Source: Micromonospora sp. WMMA1363
GTDB taxonomy: Bacteria > Actinomycetota > Actinomycetes > Mycobacteriales > Micromonosporaceae
Assembly (NCBI RefSeq): GCF_030345795.1
Contig: NZ_JAUALB010000001.1
Coordinates: forward strand, 2,041,001 to 2,105,000
Length of the DNA stretch: 64,000 bases
Direction of reading: 5' to 3'
Below the pieces are notes generated by a model. It was not told the origin of the DNA. It did not search any database and was given only the letters and a program-made list of their open reading frames with translations. The position numbers and the translations under genes are program-made. Below are positions 1 through 8,789 of this stretch, piece by piece. The stretch's first letter is position 1, and each line of letters starts with the position of its first letter.

Positions 1-1
1 G

Positions 2-1105
2 GCCACACTCAGCGCCCTGGCCACACACCTGCCGGACCCCGCTCCGAACGCCGGGCCGCTGGCCCCGGTGCTCGCCGGGCTGCTGTGCCGCGACCCGGAC
101 GACCGCACCGACCACGCCGAGACGCGGCGGCTACTGACGGCCGTGCTCGAATCGCCGGGCCCGCCGGTGAGCGTGCCGGCCGCGCCGGTCCCGGAGCCGG
201 CCACGACGGCGACGGCCGCGACGACGGCAACGACGACCGGGACGGCTGGCGGGGCTGCCGGAGCACCCGGCGTGCTCCCCCGCCTGTGGTCGCGCGGCTC
301 AGCCGCCCGGCGCTGGGCGCTGGCGGTGTCGGCGTTGCTGGTGGCCGCCGTCGCAGGGGTGGGAACGGCGCTGGCGGTGACCGACGAGCCGCCGGAGCGC
401 CCCGACGGGGCCCGGTCTTCCGGCGGGCCGGCGCCCGGCGGCCGCCACGGCCGGCCCGGTCTCGGGCTGGCGCCGGGTGACCCGCGGATCATCGGCGAGG
501 ACGGTGGGTACGACGGCAGGTTGGGCCGTACCCGGCCACCGAAGCCGGGCCGGCGCGGCTTCCCACCGCCGCCGTTTCCCTGCCTACGTCCCGATGTCGC
601 CGGCGAGCCGGTGGTCGCCGCGTCTCCGCCGGCCGGGGAACCGTTCCGCCCGCCACGCGGCTGGGCCTGGCACGTCGACGTTCGCGGCTTCCGGGTGGCG
701 GTGCCGGCCGGCTGGCGGTACTCCGAGGACGGTGACGTGGCCTGCTTCCGGGACCCGGCCACCGGGCGCACGCTCAGCGTCGCGAACGCCGGCGACGCTC
801 CCGCCGCCGCTCTCGACCGGCTGCGCGCCGCCCGGCAGCGGGCGATCGCGGCCGGCGCCCTGCCGGGGTACGTCGAGATCCGTCTCGGCACGACCGCGGC
901 GGCCGCGGAGTGGGAGTGCGGATGGGACACGCCGCACGGCTTGCGGCTGCGGGCGGTGCAGGTGGTGCCGACCGATGCGGCTGGTGGCTGGGTGCTCGGC
1001 TGGATCACCCAGGACGCCGACTGGGCGGCGGCGTCGGGACAGTTCACCACGGTGCGCGGGAGCCTGGGCGGCCGGCCGACCGACCGCGACACAGCTCCGA
1101 CCTGA
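2..1105 (+). CDS. C-terminal part of a membrane Ser/Thr protein kinase (5' end outside window)
   Basis: The reading frame is open from the first bases of the window, so the N-terminal catalytic domain lies upstream and 367 residues are visible. The first residues fit the last helices of a PknB-type kinase domain (LAGLLCRDPDDR, then an AETRRLL helix). A low-complexity Ala/Thr/Pro linker follows, then one hydrophobic transmembrane segment (WALAVSALLVAAVAGVG), then a Pro/Gly-rich extracytoplasmic stretch and a folded-looking C-terminal domain of about 150 residues (from AWHVDVRGFRVAVPAGW). This is the usual layout of actinobacterial receptor kinases: cytoplasmic kinase, one membrane pass, external sensor. 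The GTG at 68 is internal and not the true start. The kinase assignment rests on a short C-terminal segment, so confidence is moderate. Confidence 0.65.
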   Translation, partial: ATLSALATHLPDPAPNAGPLAPVLAGLLCRDPDDRTDHAETRRLLTAVLESPGPPVSVPAAPVPEPATTATAATTATTTGTAGGAAGAPGVLPRLWSRGSAARRWALAVSALLVAAVAGVGTALAVTDEPPERPDGARSSGGPAPGGRHGRPGLGLAPGDPRIIGEDGGYDGRLGRTRPPKPGRRGFPPPPFPCLRPDVAGEPVVAASPPAGEPFRPPRGWAWHVDVRGFRVAVPAGWRYSEDGDVACFRDPATGRTLSVANAGDAPAAALDRLRAARQRAIAAGALPGYVEIRLGTTAAAAEWECGWDTPHGLRLRAVQVVPTDAAGGWVLGWITQDADWAAASGQFTTVRGSLGGRPTDRDTAPT

Positions 1106-1253
1106 TGGGATACACCGCACCGCGTACCTGTCGTGCCACCCGCGATGACCGAGGGAAGCGCGATCGGGCGGGCGGCACTTCCCTGGAAAGCGGTGTGCTG
1201 AACTACAGTGACGTAGTTTTCGGCGCTCAAGATTCCCGGGAGGGTGAGCGGAC

Positions 1254-2063
1254 ATGATGGGACCGTCGCACGCGCTGTCCGGCGCGGCGGTGTGGCTGAC
1301 CGGATCCTTGGCGCTGGACCGGTTCGCCGACTATCACCAGTCGCCGCTGGCACTCGCCGTCGGCACCGCGGTGTGCGCGGGCGGCGCGCTCTTCCCCGAC
1401 CTCGACCTGTCCGGCAAGGTGACCCGCAACCGGGGCGGCGCCACCGTCGCCCGCACGTTCGGCGTCGTCTCGCTGTTCGTCGCCGAGGTGACGGAGAAGG
1501 TGTCGCTGGGGGTCTACTACGCGACCAAGCTGAGCAAGGACCCGCGCCGCACCAACGGCCACCGCACGCTGACCCACACGATCCCGTTCACCGTGTTGGT
1601 CGGCTGGGGCACCACCGCGCTGTGCGCGGCGTACGGCAAGTGGGCCGTGATCGGCATCCTGTTCTTCATGTTCGGCCTCGCGCTGCGCGGCCTTTTCGAC
1701 GAGTGGGCCGAGCGGGCCGGCTGGGTCGTGGTGACCCTGGCCTCGCTCGGGGCGGCCTGGTTCACCTTCGCCAACCTGCCGGGCAACCGCGGGTATCCGA
1801 TGATCGGTCTGGCCGTCGGCGTCGGGTGCTTCGTGCACATCATCGGCGACATGATCACCAAAGCCGGGGTGCCGATCCTCTGGCCCATCCCGATCAAGCG
1901 CCGAATGTGGAAGATGATCAGTCTGCCGGATTCGATCGCCCTGCGGGCAGGCGGCAAGACAGAGGTGGTGGTGGTCCGCACCGCGCTGACCGTGATCGCG
2001 GTGCTCGCTGCCGTCGGGTTGGTCGCTCCCTCGGTGCTGCAACGCTTCAACATCGAGGTCTGA
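1254..2063 (+). CDS. Membrane-bound metal-dependent hydrolase (YdjM/DUF457 family)
   Basis: This 269-residue integral membrane protein has the His/Asp pattern of the YdjM (LexA-regulated, DUF457) family: SHALSGA near the N-terminus, FPDLDL around residue 46, HRTLTHT around residue 104 and HIIGDM around residue 198. Several hydrophobic segments lie between these motifs. Family members are predicted metal-dependent hydrolases of the inner membrane; the substrate is not known. A GGGAGG-type ribosome site lies about 9 nt before the ATG at 1254, and a second ATG follows at once. The stop is 5 nt before the next gene, so the two are probably co-transcribed and translationally coupled. Confidence 0.8.
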   Translation: MMGPSHALSGAAVWLTGSLALDRFADYHQSPLALAVGTAVCAGGALFPDLDLSGKVTRNRGGATVARTFGVVSLFVAEVTEKVSLGVYYATKLSKDPRRTNGHRTLTHTIPFTVLVGWGTTALCAAYGKWAVIGILFFMFGLALRGLFDEWAERAGWVVVTLASLGAAWFTFANLPGNRGYPMIGLAVGVGCFVHIIGDMITKAGVPILWPIPIKRRMWKMISLPDSIALRAGGKTEVVVVRTALTVIAVLAAVGLVAPSVLQRFNIEV

Positions 2064-2068
2064 CGACG

Positions 2069-2959
2069 ATGGGGACGGCCGACGACGCCGACGTGCCGGC
2101 ATTCTGGCAGGGGCTCGGGCTACCCGGCCTCGCCGACGTGCACGTGCACTTCCTCCCGCCCCGGCTGCTGCGCCGGGTGTGGGCGTACTTCGAAACCGCC
2201 GGCCCGCTCATCGGCACGGGCTGGCCGATCCGGTACCGCGAAAGCGACGCGGAGCGGGTCGCCCACCTGCGCCGGCTGGGCGTGCGGGCGTTCAGCGCCC
2301 TGGCGTACGCCCACAAGGCCGGCATGGCCGAGGAGCTGAACCGGTGGACCCTCGACTTCGCCCGGGCCACACCGGACTGTCTGCCCTCGGCGACGTTCTT
2401 CCCCGAACCGGACGCGCAGCGGTACGTCGCGGGTGCACTCGCCGCCGGCGCCCGGGTGTTCAAGGTGCACGTGCAGGTGGGTGGGTTCGCCCCCACCGAG
2501 CCGGTGCTGGACCCGGTGTGGGGACTACTCGCCGACGCCGGCGTGCCGGTGGTGGTGCACGCCGGGCACGCCCCGGTCGGCACCGCACACACCGGACCTG
2601 CCCCGTTCGCCGCCGTGCTCGCCCGGCACCCGGGGCTGGCCGCGGTCGTGGCGCACCTCGGCGCGCCGGACTACGCCGCGTTCCTCGACCTCGCCGAGCG
2701 GTACGAGCGGGTACGGCTGGACACCGCGATGGCGTTCACCCCGTTCTTCGACCGGTTCGTGCCGTTCCCCGCCGGGGAGTTGCCCCGTTTGCGCGACCTG
2801 GGGCTGGCCGGCAAGGTGCTGCTGGGCAGCGACTTTCCGAACCTGCCACACGCGTACGCGGAGCAGCTCGCCGGCCTGGCTCGACTGGACCTGGGCGACG
2901 ACTGGCTACGCGCGATCTGCTGGGGCAACGCCGCTGCCCTGTTCGACCTGGCGGGTTGA
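2069..2959 (+). CDS. Amidohydrolase family protein (TIM-barrel metal hydrolase)
   Basis: The 296-residue product has the amidohydrolase-2 signature: DVHVHF near the N-terminus (HxH metal ligands), VVVHAGH in the middle, VVAHLG, and LLGSDFPNLPH near the C-terminus carrying the catalytic Asp. Related enzymes hydrolyse or decarboxylate cyclic or aromatic substrates; nothing here fixes the substrate. The frame stays open far upstream, overlapping the preceding gene, but the ATG at 2069 is preceded by GAGG at 2056-2059 and starts 5 nt after the preceding stop. Earlier starts would overlap a well-supported gene. It ends one base before the convergent nucleotidyltransferase gene. Confidence 0.85.
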   Translation: MGTADDADVPAFWQGLGLPGLADVHVHFLPPRLLRRVWAYFETAGPLIGTGWPIRYRESDAERVAHLRRLGVRAFSALAYAHKAGMAEELNRWTLDFARATPDCLPSATFFPEPDAQRYVAGALAAGARVFKVHVQVGGFAPTEPVLDPVWGLLADAGVPVVVHAGHAPVGTAHTGPAPFAAVLARHPGLAAVVAHLGAPDYAAFLDLAERYERVRLDTAMAFTPFFDRFVPFPAGELPRLRDLGLAGKVLLGSDFPNLPHAYAEQLAGLARLDLGDDWLRAICWGNAAALFDLAG

Positions 2960-3553
2960 CTACGCCCCGACCCGCTGGGGCGGGATGGTCAGGCCGTAGA
3001 GGGTCATCAGCTCCGGGGTGTCGACCCGGCTGCCGTCGGCGACCGCGTCACAGGCGATGTCGACGATCTGCCTCTTGTGCGCCAGCAGGTACGGCCGGGC
3101 GCCGACGTCGGCGCTGGCCAGGGTGGCGATGCCGGACCAGTGCCGGCGACCGAACAGCATCGGGTAGCCGCGTAGCCCGCCATAGGTGGCGCAGACCAGT
3201 ACGTCCGGGTACGGCAGCGCGGTGACTCGGCTGACCGCCGCGGCGGTCAGGCCGGGCATGTCCACCGGCACCACGACCACCGCCTCGATGTCGTCATCGT
3301 CGATTGCCGCCAGACCGGCCCGGATCGACGAGCCCACGCCGGTTCCCCAGGCCCGGTTGACCACGACGGTGGCGGCGGTCAGGTCCGCGGTCTCGCGCAC
3401 CTGGTTGGCCGCGGCGCCGAGGACGACCACGATCCGTGCGCAGCCCGCCTCCGTCAGCGTATCGATCATCTGGTTCACCAGGGGCCTCTCCCCCTGGTGC
3501 AGCAGGGCCTCGGGGCCGCCGATCCGGCGTCCCCCGCCCGCAGCGATGATCAT
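2960..3553 (-). CDS. MobA/MocA-like nucleotidyltransferase (NTP transferase)
   Basis: The roughly 197-residue product has the GT-A-like nucleotidyltransferase motif IIAAGGGRRIGGPEALL at the N-terminus, then LTEAGCARIVVVLGA and VVVPVDMPGLTAAAV, matching MobA/MocA proteins that load GMP or CMP on molybdopterin. The family also includes other cytidylyl- and guanylyltransferases. The start is uncertain. The ATG at 3553 falls where most family members already have 3-6 residues, and a CTG at 3571 sits 8 nt after GGAGG and would add six residues (LNRIAG). No molybdenum-cofactor or xanthine dehydrogenase gene is adjacent, so the physiological partner is unknown. Confidence 0.75.
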   Translation of the reverse strand: MIIAAGGGRRIGGPEALLHQGERPLVNQMIDTLTEAGCARIVVVLGAAANQVRETADLTAATVVVNRAWGTGVGSSIRAGLAAIDDDDIEAVVVVPVDMPGLTAAAVSRVTALPYPDVLVCATYGGLRGYPMLFGRRHWSGIATLASADVGARPYLLAHKRQIVDIACDAVADGSRVDTPELMTLYGLTIPPQRVGA

Positions 3554-3689
3554 TCCTGCGATCCGGTTCAGCGGTGCCACCTCCGTCGTAGAGACGGACC
3601 GAACGAAACTGTCGCTCGGCCCCTGACGCACAACGGACCCAACGACACTTCCCGCATGGTGGTAGCGGGGCAAAAAGGAAAAATGTGTG

Positions 3690-5375
3690 CTATGCCGCGT
3701 CGCCGTAGCAGTCGACGATGGACACGTCGAGCGGAAACCGGACCGGCGTTGCGCCGAAGAGCAGCGCGGTGGCCCGCCCACCCGACCGGGCCACCGCCGC
3801 CGCGACCTGTTCGGCCCGCTCCTTCGGGCAGTGCACCACCACCTCGTCGTGCTGGAAGAACACCAGCTCGCCGCCGGTACCGGCCAGCTCGCCGCGAAGC
3901 GTGGCGAGCAGCGTCGAGGCCCACTCGGCGGCGGTCGCCTGGACGACGAAGTTGCGGGTGAATCGGCCCCGCGACCGGGCCCGCGCCGTGCGGTCACCTC
4001 CGTCCGGGACCCCCTGCTCGCCGTCGAGCCCCACCGCACCGGGTGGGCAGGTGCGGCCCAGCCAGGAACGGACCAGCCCACCGGTCTCGCCGGTCCGGGC
4101 GGCCGCCTCGACATACCCGAAGGCGGTCGGGTAGTTGCGGCGCAGCACCTCCAGCGCGGGCACCGCCGCCCCACCGGTCTGCCCGTACATGGCGCCGAGC
4201 AGGGCCAGCTTGGCGCGCGCCCGGTCGCCGGCGAAGGCGTCCCGGGCCAGCGCGGCGTAGAGGTCGCCGGCCCCACCGGCGGCGGCGAGCCGGTGGTCAC
4301 CGGAGACCGCGGCCAACACCCGTGGCTCCAACTGACCGGCGTCGGCGACCACGAACGTCCAGCCCGGGTCGGCCACCACCGCCCGACGGATCACCTTCGG
4401 GATCTGCAACGCGCCACCGCCCCGGGTGGCCCACCGGCCGGACACCACCCCGCCGGGCACGTACTCCGGCCGGAACCGGCCGTCGCGCACCCAGGCGTCC
4501 CACCAGGCCCAGCCGTGCGCCGTCCAGATCCGGTAGAGCTCCTTGTACTCCAGGACCAGCGGGATCGCCGGGTGGTCGACGCCGCGCAGCACCCAGGCCC
4601 GGGTGTTGGGCACCTCCACCCCGGCCCGGGCGAACGCCCGCACCAGTTCCGCCGGCGAGTCCGCGTGCAGCTGGCGGACGCCCAACGTCTCGGCGATGCG
4701 GGCGGCCAGCCCGGCCAGCCGGCGTGGCGCCCCGCCGACCGGGGACGGCTCACCGAGCAGCTCGGCGAGCACGGCATCGTGCACGTCCGCCCGCCACGGC
4801 AACCCGGCGGCGGCCATCTCGACGGCGATCAGCCCGCCGGCCGACTCGGCGGCGACCAACAGCCGGAACCGGCCGGGATGCCCGGTTGCCGAGATCCGGG
4901 TGACCTGGTCGGCGTACACCCGGGTCAACGCCTCGACGCCGGGGCCCGGCGGGCCCGGCAGCGTCTCGAAGAGCGCGCCCTGGCCGTGGCCGGGTGGCTC
5001 GGCCACCCGGGGTGGCGGGTCCGCCGGGACCGGCGTGCCGGTGAGCCGCGCCCAGGCGGCAGCCGCCGCGCGGGGCTCGCCCCACCGGCCGGCGTGGCCG
5101 AGCAGCAGCGCCTCGGTCAACTCCACGTCGTGGCAGCGGTCGACGCGGACCCCAGCGCGCATCAGTGCCGGGTAGATCGTCGCCGCCGACGCCCAGACCC
5201 ACCGGGGGCGACCAGCCCGCTCCCGGTCGGCCACGGCCGCGGCCAGGTTGGCGACCGGCTCGGGCGGCGCGGTCGGCCGCCCGGCGGCGTCGAGGAGTTG
5301 CAGCACACCCCCGCCGAGTTCGTCCGCCACCACCGCCACCAGCACGAACGTGATTCTGCCTCGCCGGTGCGACAC
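3690..5375 (-). CDS. Bifunctional 3'-5' exonuclease/DNA polymerase (Pol I-like, no 5' nuclease)
   Basis: The 561-residue protein belongs to the actinobacterial group annotated as bifunctional 3'-5' exonuclease/DNA polymerase, far shorter than Pol I and without a FEN domain. The C-terminal half carries polymerase motif A as VADAGQLEPRVLAAVSGD (standard DYSQIELR), an O-helix-like RARAKLALLGAMYGQ, and motif C as FFQHDEVVV. The N-terminal half corresponds to the exonuclease-like domain but is divergent. The catalytic Asp residues of motifs A and C are present. The GTG at 5375 gives the longest product; no strong ribosome site is visible, so the start may be a few codons further in. Its role is probably repair synthesis rather than replication. 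Confidence 0.8.
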   Translation of the reverse strand: MSHRRGRITFVLVAVVADELGGGVLQLLDAAGRPTAPPEPVANLAAAVADRERAGRPRWVWASAATIYPALMRAGVRVDRCHDVELTEALLLGHAGRWGEPRAAAAAWARLTGTPVPADPPPRVAEPPGHGQGALFETLPGPPGPGVEALTRVYADQVTRISATGHPGRFRLLVAAESAGGLIAVEMAAAGLPWRADVHDAVLAELLGEPSPVGGAPRRLAGLAARIAETLGVRQLHADSPAELVRAFARAGVEVPNTRAWVLRGVDHPAIPLVLEYKELYRIWTAHGWAWWDAWVRDGRFRPEYVPGGVVSGRWATRGGGALQIPKVIRRAVVADPGWTFVVADAGQLEPRVLAAVSGDHRLAAAGGAGDLYAALARDAFAGDRARAKLALLGAMYGQTGGAAVPALEVLRRNYPTAFGYVEAAARTGETGGLVRSWLGRTCPPGAVGLDGEQGVPDGGDRTARARSRGRFTRNFVVQATAAEWASTLLATLRGELAGTGGELVFFQHDEVVVHCPKERAEQVAAAVARSGGRATALLFGATPVRFPLDVSIVDCYGDAA

Positions 5376-5434
5376 TCACCGGAGCGACACCCACGGGAGG
5401 CCAGCTCAGCAGCCACTCACGCGAAGGCGAATGG

Positions 5435-6382
5435 TTACTTGCCGACTCCGGCGGTGAGGCCGGACTGCACCTGTCGCTGGAAGACGATGTACACGACCAG
5501 CACCGGCAGCATCGCCATGGTGACCCCGGCGAACAGACCGGACCAGTCGGACTTGTAGCCCTGGTTGACCGACAGGTCGATCAGGCCCTGGGCGATGACC
5601 TGGTTCTTCGGTTCACCGGCGACGGACTGCATCAGCAGCGTCGGCAGGTACCACTGGTTCCACTGGCCGAGGACGTTGAAGATGCCGATGCTGATCAGGC
5701 CCGGCTTGGCCATCGGCAGCATCACGCTGAAGAACAGCCGGCTGTGCGAGGCACCGTCGACCAGGCCCGCCTCGGCGATCGCGGTGGGCAGGGTCCGGAA
5801 GAACGAGTGCATGAAGAAGACCGTGAACGCCAGCGACCAGGCAACGTAGACCAGGACCAACATGAGGTGCTTGTTCGGCCCGAGCGGCGAAAAGACCACA
5901 CCGGTGTTGTAGACGCCCTTGAACAGCGGGACGGCGGCGAGGTAGACCGGCAGGGTGAGCCCGGACAGGAACATGTAGTAGATCAGCCGGTTGCCCGGGA
6001 ACTCGTACCGGGCCAGCACGTACGCGGCCATCGAGCCGAGCAGCATCGTCAGGAAGACGCTGCCCGCCAGCACCAGTCCGGTGTTGAGGAAGAAGGAGCC
6101 GAGCTGCCCCTCGGTCCAGGCCCGGCCGAAGTTCTCCCAGCGCAGGCTGTCCGGGATCAGCGACAGCGGCTCCCGGATGACCTCCGAGTCACTCTTCAGG
6201 GCCGACATCAGCACCCAGACCAGCGGGTAGACGACCATGATCGCCCACACCAGCAGGAACACGTGGGAGAACCCGTTGAAGATCCGCGCGCCCGCGCCCC
6301 GGCCGGCCGGCTCGGAGCGCCGGGCGGACGGCGGGACCTGGTCGGGCCGGGTCCGGTCGGAGCTGTGGATCGCCGTACTCAT
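5435..6382 (-). CDS. ngcG: N-acetylglucosamine/chitobiose ABC transporter permease 2 (NgcG-like)
   Basis: The 315-residue inner-membrane permease is of the MalG type. It has a charged N-terminus, about six membrane segments and the EAA loop AIAEAGLVDGASHSRLFFSV about 100 residues from the C-terminus, which contacts the ATPase. It is the last gene of the murR-SIS-ngcE-ngcF-ngcG operon and lies 14 bp after the first permease gene. GAGGAG stands 10 nt before the ATG at 6382; a GTG two codons upstream is an alternative. No ATPase is encoded here, which is normal for carbohydrate importers in actinomycetes that share MsiK. The substrate is inferred from the binding protein. Confidence 0.85.
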   Translation of the reverse strand: MSTAIHSSDRTRPDQVPPSARRSEPAGRGAGARIFNGFSHVFLLVWAIMVVYPLVWVLMSALKSDSEVIREPLSLIPDSLRWENFGRAWTEGQLGSFFLNTGLVLAGSVFLTMLLGSMAAYVLARYEFPGNRLIYYMFLSGLTLPVYLAAVPLFKGVYNTGVVFSPLGPNKHLMLVLVYVAWSLAFTVFFMHSFFRTLPTAIAEAGLVDGASHSRLFFSVMLPMAKPGLISIGIFNVLGQWNQWYLPTLLMQSVAGEPKNQVIAQGLIDLSVNQGYKSDWSGLFAGVTMAMLPVLVVYIVFQRQVQSGLTAGVGK

Positions 6383-6396
6383 CGTCACCAGTCTCC

Positions 6397-7338
6397 TCAG
6401 AACTCGATCCGCTCGCGGCGGGTGATCCTCAGCTGCGCCGCGGCCAGCATGATCGTGAAGATCGCCAGCGCCACACCCATCGCGCAGGCGTAGCCGAACT
6501 GGCCCTTCTGGAACGCGGTGAAGTTGAGCACGGACGCGAAGATCTCGCTGGCGTGGTTGGGGCCACCCTGGCTGGGCGTCATCACGAAGACCAGGGCGTA
6601 CATGTCGAGGGCGATGAAGCCCAGGTAGACCCAGGCGACCGAGACCGTGTCCCGCAGCAGCGGCAGGGTGATGCGGAAGAAGGTGTGGAACCGACCGGCG
6701 CCGTCGAGGATCGCCGCCTCGTAGATGTCCTTCGGAATCGACTGCATCGCCGCGGAGAAGAGCACCATGTAGAAGCCGGCGCCGCTCCACACCGCGATCA
6801 GCAGCAGCCACCACAGCACCGCGGGGACACCGAGGAACGGTTCGGGGTCGTTGGTGAAGGCGATCGGGTTGTCGGCGTCGACCAGCCCGATCTTCATCAG
6901 GATTCCGTTGACCAGGCCCTGGCCGTCGGCCCGGTAGATCTGCTGCCACATGACCGCGATGACGACCAGGGACAACACCTGCGGGAAGAAGAAGATGACC
7001 TTGTACAACCCGGAGCCGAAGACGCCCCGGATGCCGGCCCTGTCCTCGCGTCCGCCCACGTTGAGCAGGAACGCGAGGAACAGGGCCAGCGCGATCGTGA
7101 ACAGCGGCACGGTGATCAGGAAGAACACGTTGTGCCAGAACGCCTTCCTGATCAGCTCGTCGGAGAACAGCCGGACGTAGTTGTCCAGCCCGACGAACTG
7201 CTGCCGGTCGGAGTAGCCGCCCCAGTCGGTCAGCGAGTAGCCGGCCGCCTGTGCGAAGGGCCACACCACGTAGAAGAGGTACAGCGCGACGGGCAGGGCC
7301 AGGAAGCCTGTGACGAAACGCGCGACACCGTGCCGCAT
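6397..7338 (-). CDS. ngcF: N-acetylglucosamine/chitobiose ABC transporter permease 1 (NgcF-like)
   Basis: The protein of about 313 residues is a MalF-type permease. A first membrane span (FLALPVALYLFYVVWPFAQ) is followed by an external loop, then the transport domain with the EAA loop SIPKDIYEAAILDGAGRFHT. It pairs with the following permease to form the membrane channel. The stop is 14 bp upstream of the next gene. The ATG at 7338 has AAAGAG 8 nt upstream; a GTG at 7347 would add three residues. Family membership is certain; the NgcF name rests on the neighbouring NgcE-type binding protein. Confidence 0.85.
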   Translation of the reverse strand: MRHGVARFVTGFLALPVALYLFYVVWPFAQAAGYSLTDWGGYSDRQQFVGLDNYVRLFSDELIRKAFWHNVFFLITVPLFTIALALFLAFLLNVGGREDRAGIRGVFGSGLYKVIFFFPQVLSLVVIAVMWQQIYRADGQGLVNGILMKIGLVDADNPIAFTNDPEPFLGVPAVLWWLLLIAVWSGAGFYMVLFSAAMQSIPKDIYEAAILDGAGRFHTFFRITLPLLRDTVSVAWVYLGFIALDMYALVFVMTPSQGGPNHASEIFASVLNFTAFQKGQFGYACAMGVALAIFTIMLAAAQLRITRRERIEF

Positions 7339-7361
7339 TGGACTCACTCTTTCCGTTCTGA

Positions 7362-8765
7362 TCAGGCCGTACGGGTCTGCTTCGTGATCGACGAGTCCTG
7401 GGCGACCTTGTCGGCGGCCGCCTGCATCTTGTCGACGAACTGCTGGGCGGTCAGCCGGCCGGCCATCAGCTCCTCGGAGAGGTTCTGGCTCTCCTTGTCC
7501 AGATCGGCATAGAAGTTCCCGAACTTGACCGAGATGAGGTCCTGCGGAGCGTTCTTCATCAGCTCGTTCGCGCTGGCCAGCGCCGCGTCCTGGACGTTGT
7601 CCCCGGAACCCTTGGTGGAGGCGAGCGACTTGGTCAGCTCGGCGAACTTCGCCGAGCCGGCCTTGGAGAGCACCGCCCGCAGGAACTCCTTGGCGGCGGC
7701 CTTGTTCGGTGCCTTCGCCGGGACGACGATGCCCTCACCGGCACCGGCGTAGACGTCGTTCGGCGCCTTGTCGCTCGCCCCCAGGCCCCAGTAGTCCGAC
7801 AGCTTCATCTCGAAACCCGGCGGAATGGTCGCCGCCATCTCGTTCTTGAGCCAGGTGCCGACCTGGATGAACGCGGCCTTGCCGTCCAGCCACGCCTGCT
7901 GCGACTGGGTGTGGTCGAGCTTGCCGGGCAGCAGCAGCTTGTCCTTGACCAGTTTCTCCCACGCCTGCAGGGCCGGCAGCACGCCGTCGGCCTTCCAGGC
8001 GTTCTCCTTGAGATTGTCGATGTCGATCACAGCCTGTTTGCCGGCGGACTTCCAGATCGTCGCCATCAGCGCCCACCGCGGGTAGTAGCCGTGCACGGCA
8101 TCGTGGACGTACGGGGCCATGCCCTTCGCCTTGATCTTCGGCGCGAGGGCGAAGAAGTCGTCGAAGGTCTTCGGCGGCTGCCAACCCTCCTTGTCGAACA
8201 GGGCGGCGTTGTACCAGTTACCCCAGACGGTGTAGGCGATGTTCACCACGTAGAACTTGTTTTGGAAGGTGCCGTCGTTGACGGTGCCCGGCAGCAGCGT
8301 GTCCGCCACCGTGCCCTCGCTGTCCCACGCCGGGGCGGTGAGCAGGTCGTCCAGCGGCTCGATCGCGCCCTCGTTGACCAGCGTGCTGATGTCCATCATG
8401 TCGGCGCCGGAGTTCATGACGACGTCGCTGGGCTGAGTCGCCATCTTCGGCTGTTCTTCGGTCTTGATCTTCTGGGTGGAGCTCATGTTGACCGTGACGT
8501 TCGGGTGCTTGGCCTTGAAGATCACCTCGTCTTCCTTGGCCCACTGGTCACCCAGGCCGCCGTTGAAGATGACCACCTTGACCGCGCTGCCGTCCTGCAC
8601 GCCGAACGGGTTGTCCTTGCTCTTCGTGCCGCCGGTGTCGTCGTTCTTGGCCGGCTCGCTGCCGGCGCAGGCGCTGAGCAGACCGGCGGCGGGGGTGACC
8701 AGCAGACCCGCGGCCGCGGCGCGACGCAGCAGGGTCCGGCGATTGAGATCAGGGGAAACGGACAT
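7362..8765 (-). CDS. ngcE: N-acetylglucosamine/diacetylchitobiose-binding lipoprotein (NgcE-like)
   Basis: The 467-residue extracellular binding protein starts with a twin-arginine-like signal (NRRTLLRR) and a lipobox, LLSACAG, with the lipidated Cys at about residue 33. The rest is a cluster-B sugar-binding fold (GGLGDQWAKEDEVIFKAKHP, WLDGKAAFIQVGTWL). The signal-lipobox region and overall length match the NgcE family defined in Streptomyces, which binds GlcNAc and chitobiose from chitin breakdown. AAGGAG lies 8 nt before the ATG. It is flanked by the SIS gene (25 bp upstream) and the two permeases, so the operon appears dedicated to amino-sugar uptake. Confidence 0.88.
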   Translation of the reverse strand: MSVSPDLNRRTLLRRAAAAGLLVTPAAGLLSACAGSEPAKNDDTGGTKSKDNPFGVQDGSAVKVVIFNGGLGDQWAKEDEVIFKAKHPNVTVNMSSTQKIKTEEQPKMATQPSDVVMNSGADMMDISTLVNEGAIEPLDDLLTAPAWDSEGTVADTLLPGTVNDGTFQNKFYVVNIAYTVWGNWYNAALFDKEGWQPPKTFDDFFALAPKIKAKGMAPYVHDAVHGYYPRWALMATIWKSAGKQAVIDIDNLKENAWKADGVLPALQAWEKLVKDKLLLPGKLDHTQSQQAWLDGKAAFIQVGTWLKNEMAATIPPGFEMKLSDYWGLGASDKAPNDVYAGAGEGIVVPAKAPNKAAAKEFLRAVLSKAGSAKFAELTKSLASTKGSGDNVQDAALASANELMKNAPQDLISVKFGNFYADLDKESQNLSEELMAGRLTAQQFVDKMQAAADKVAQDSSITKQTRTA

Positions 8766-8789
8766 GTGCGACTCTCCTTGGGATTCGGG

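Noticed and set aside
1244..2068. Upstream extension of the amidohydrolase frame
   Set aside because: It lies wholly within the well-supported membrane hydrolase gene in another frame and encodes an Arg-rich, non-conserved sequence.
3687..5558. A plus-strand open frame of over 600 codons opposite the polymerase gene
   Set aside because: Its product is low-complexity Gly/Arg/Pro/His typical of antisense frames in very GC-rich genes, while the minus strand has clear polymerase motifs.
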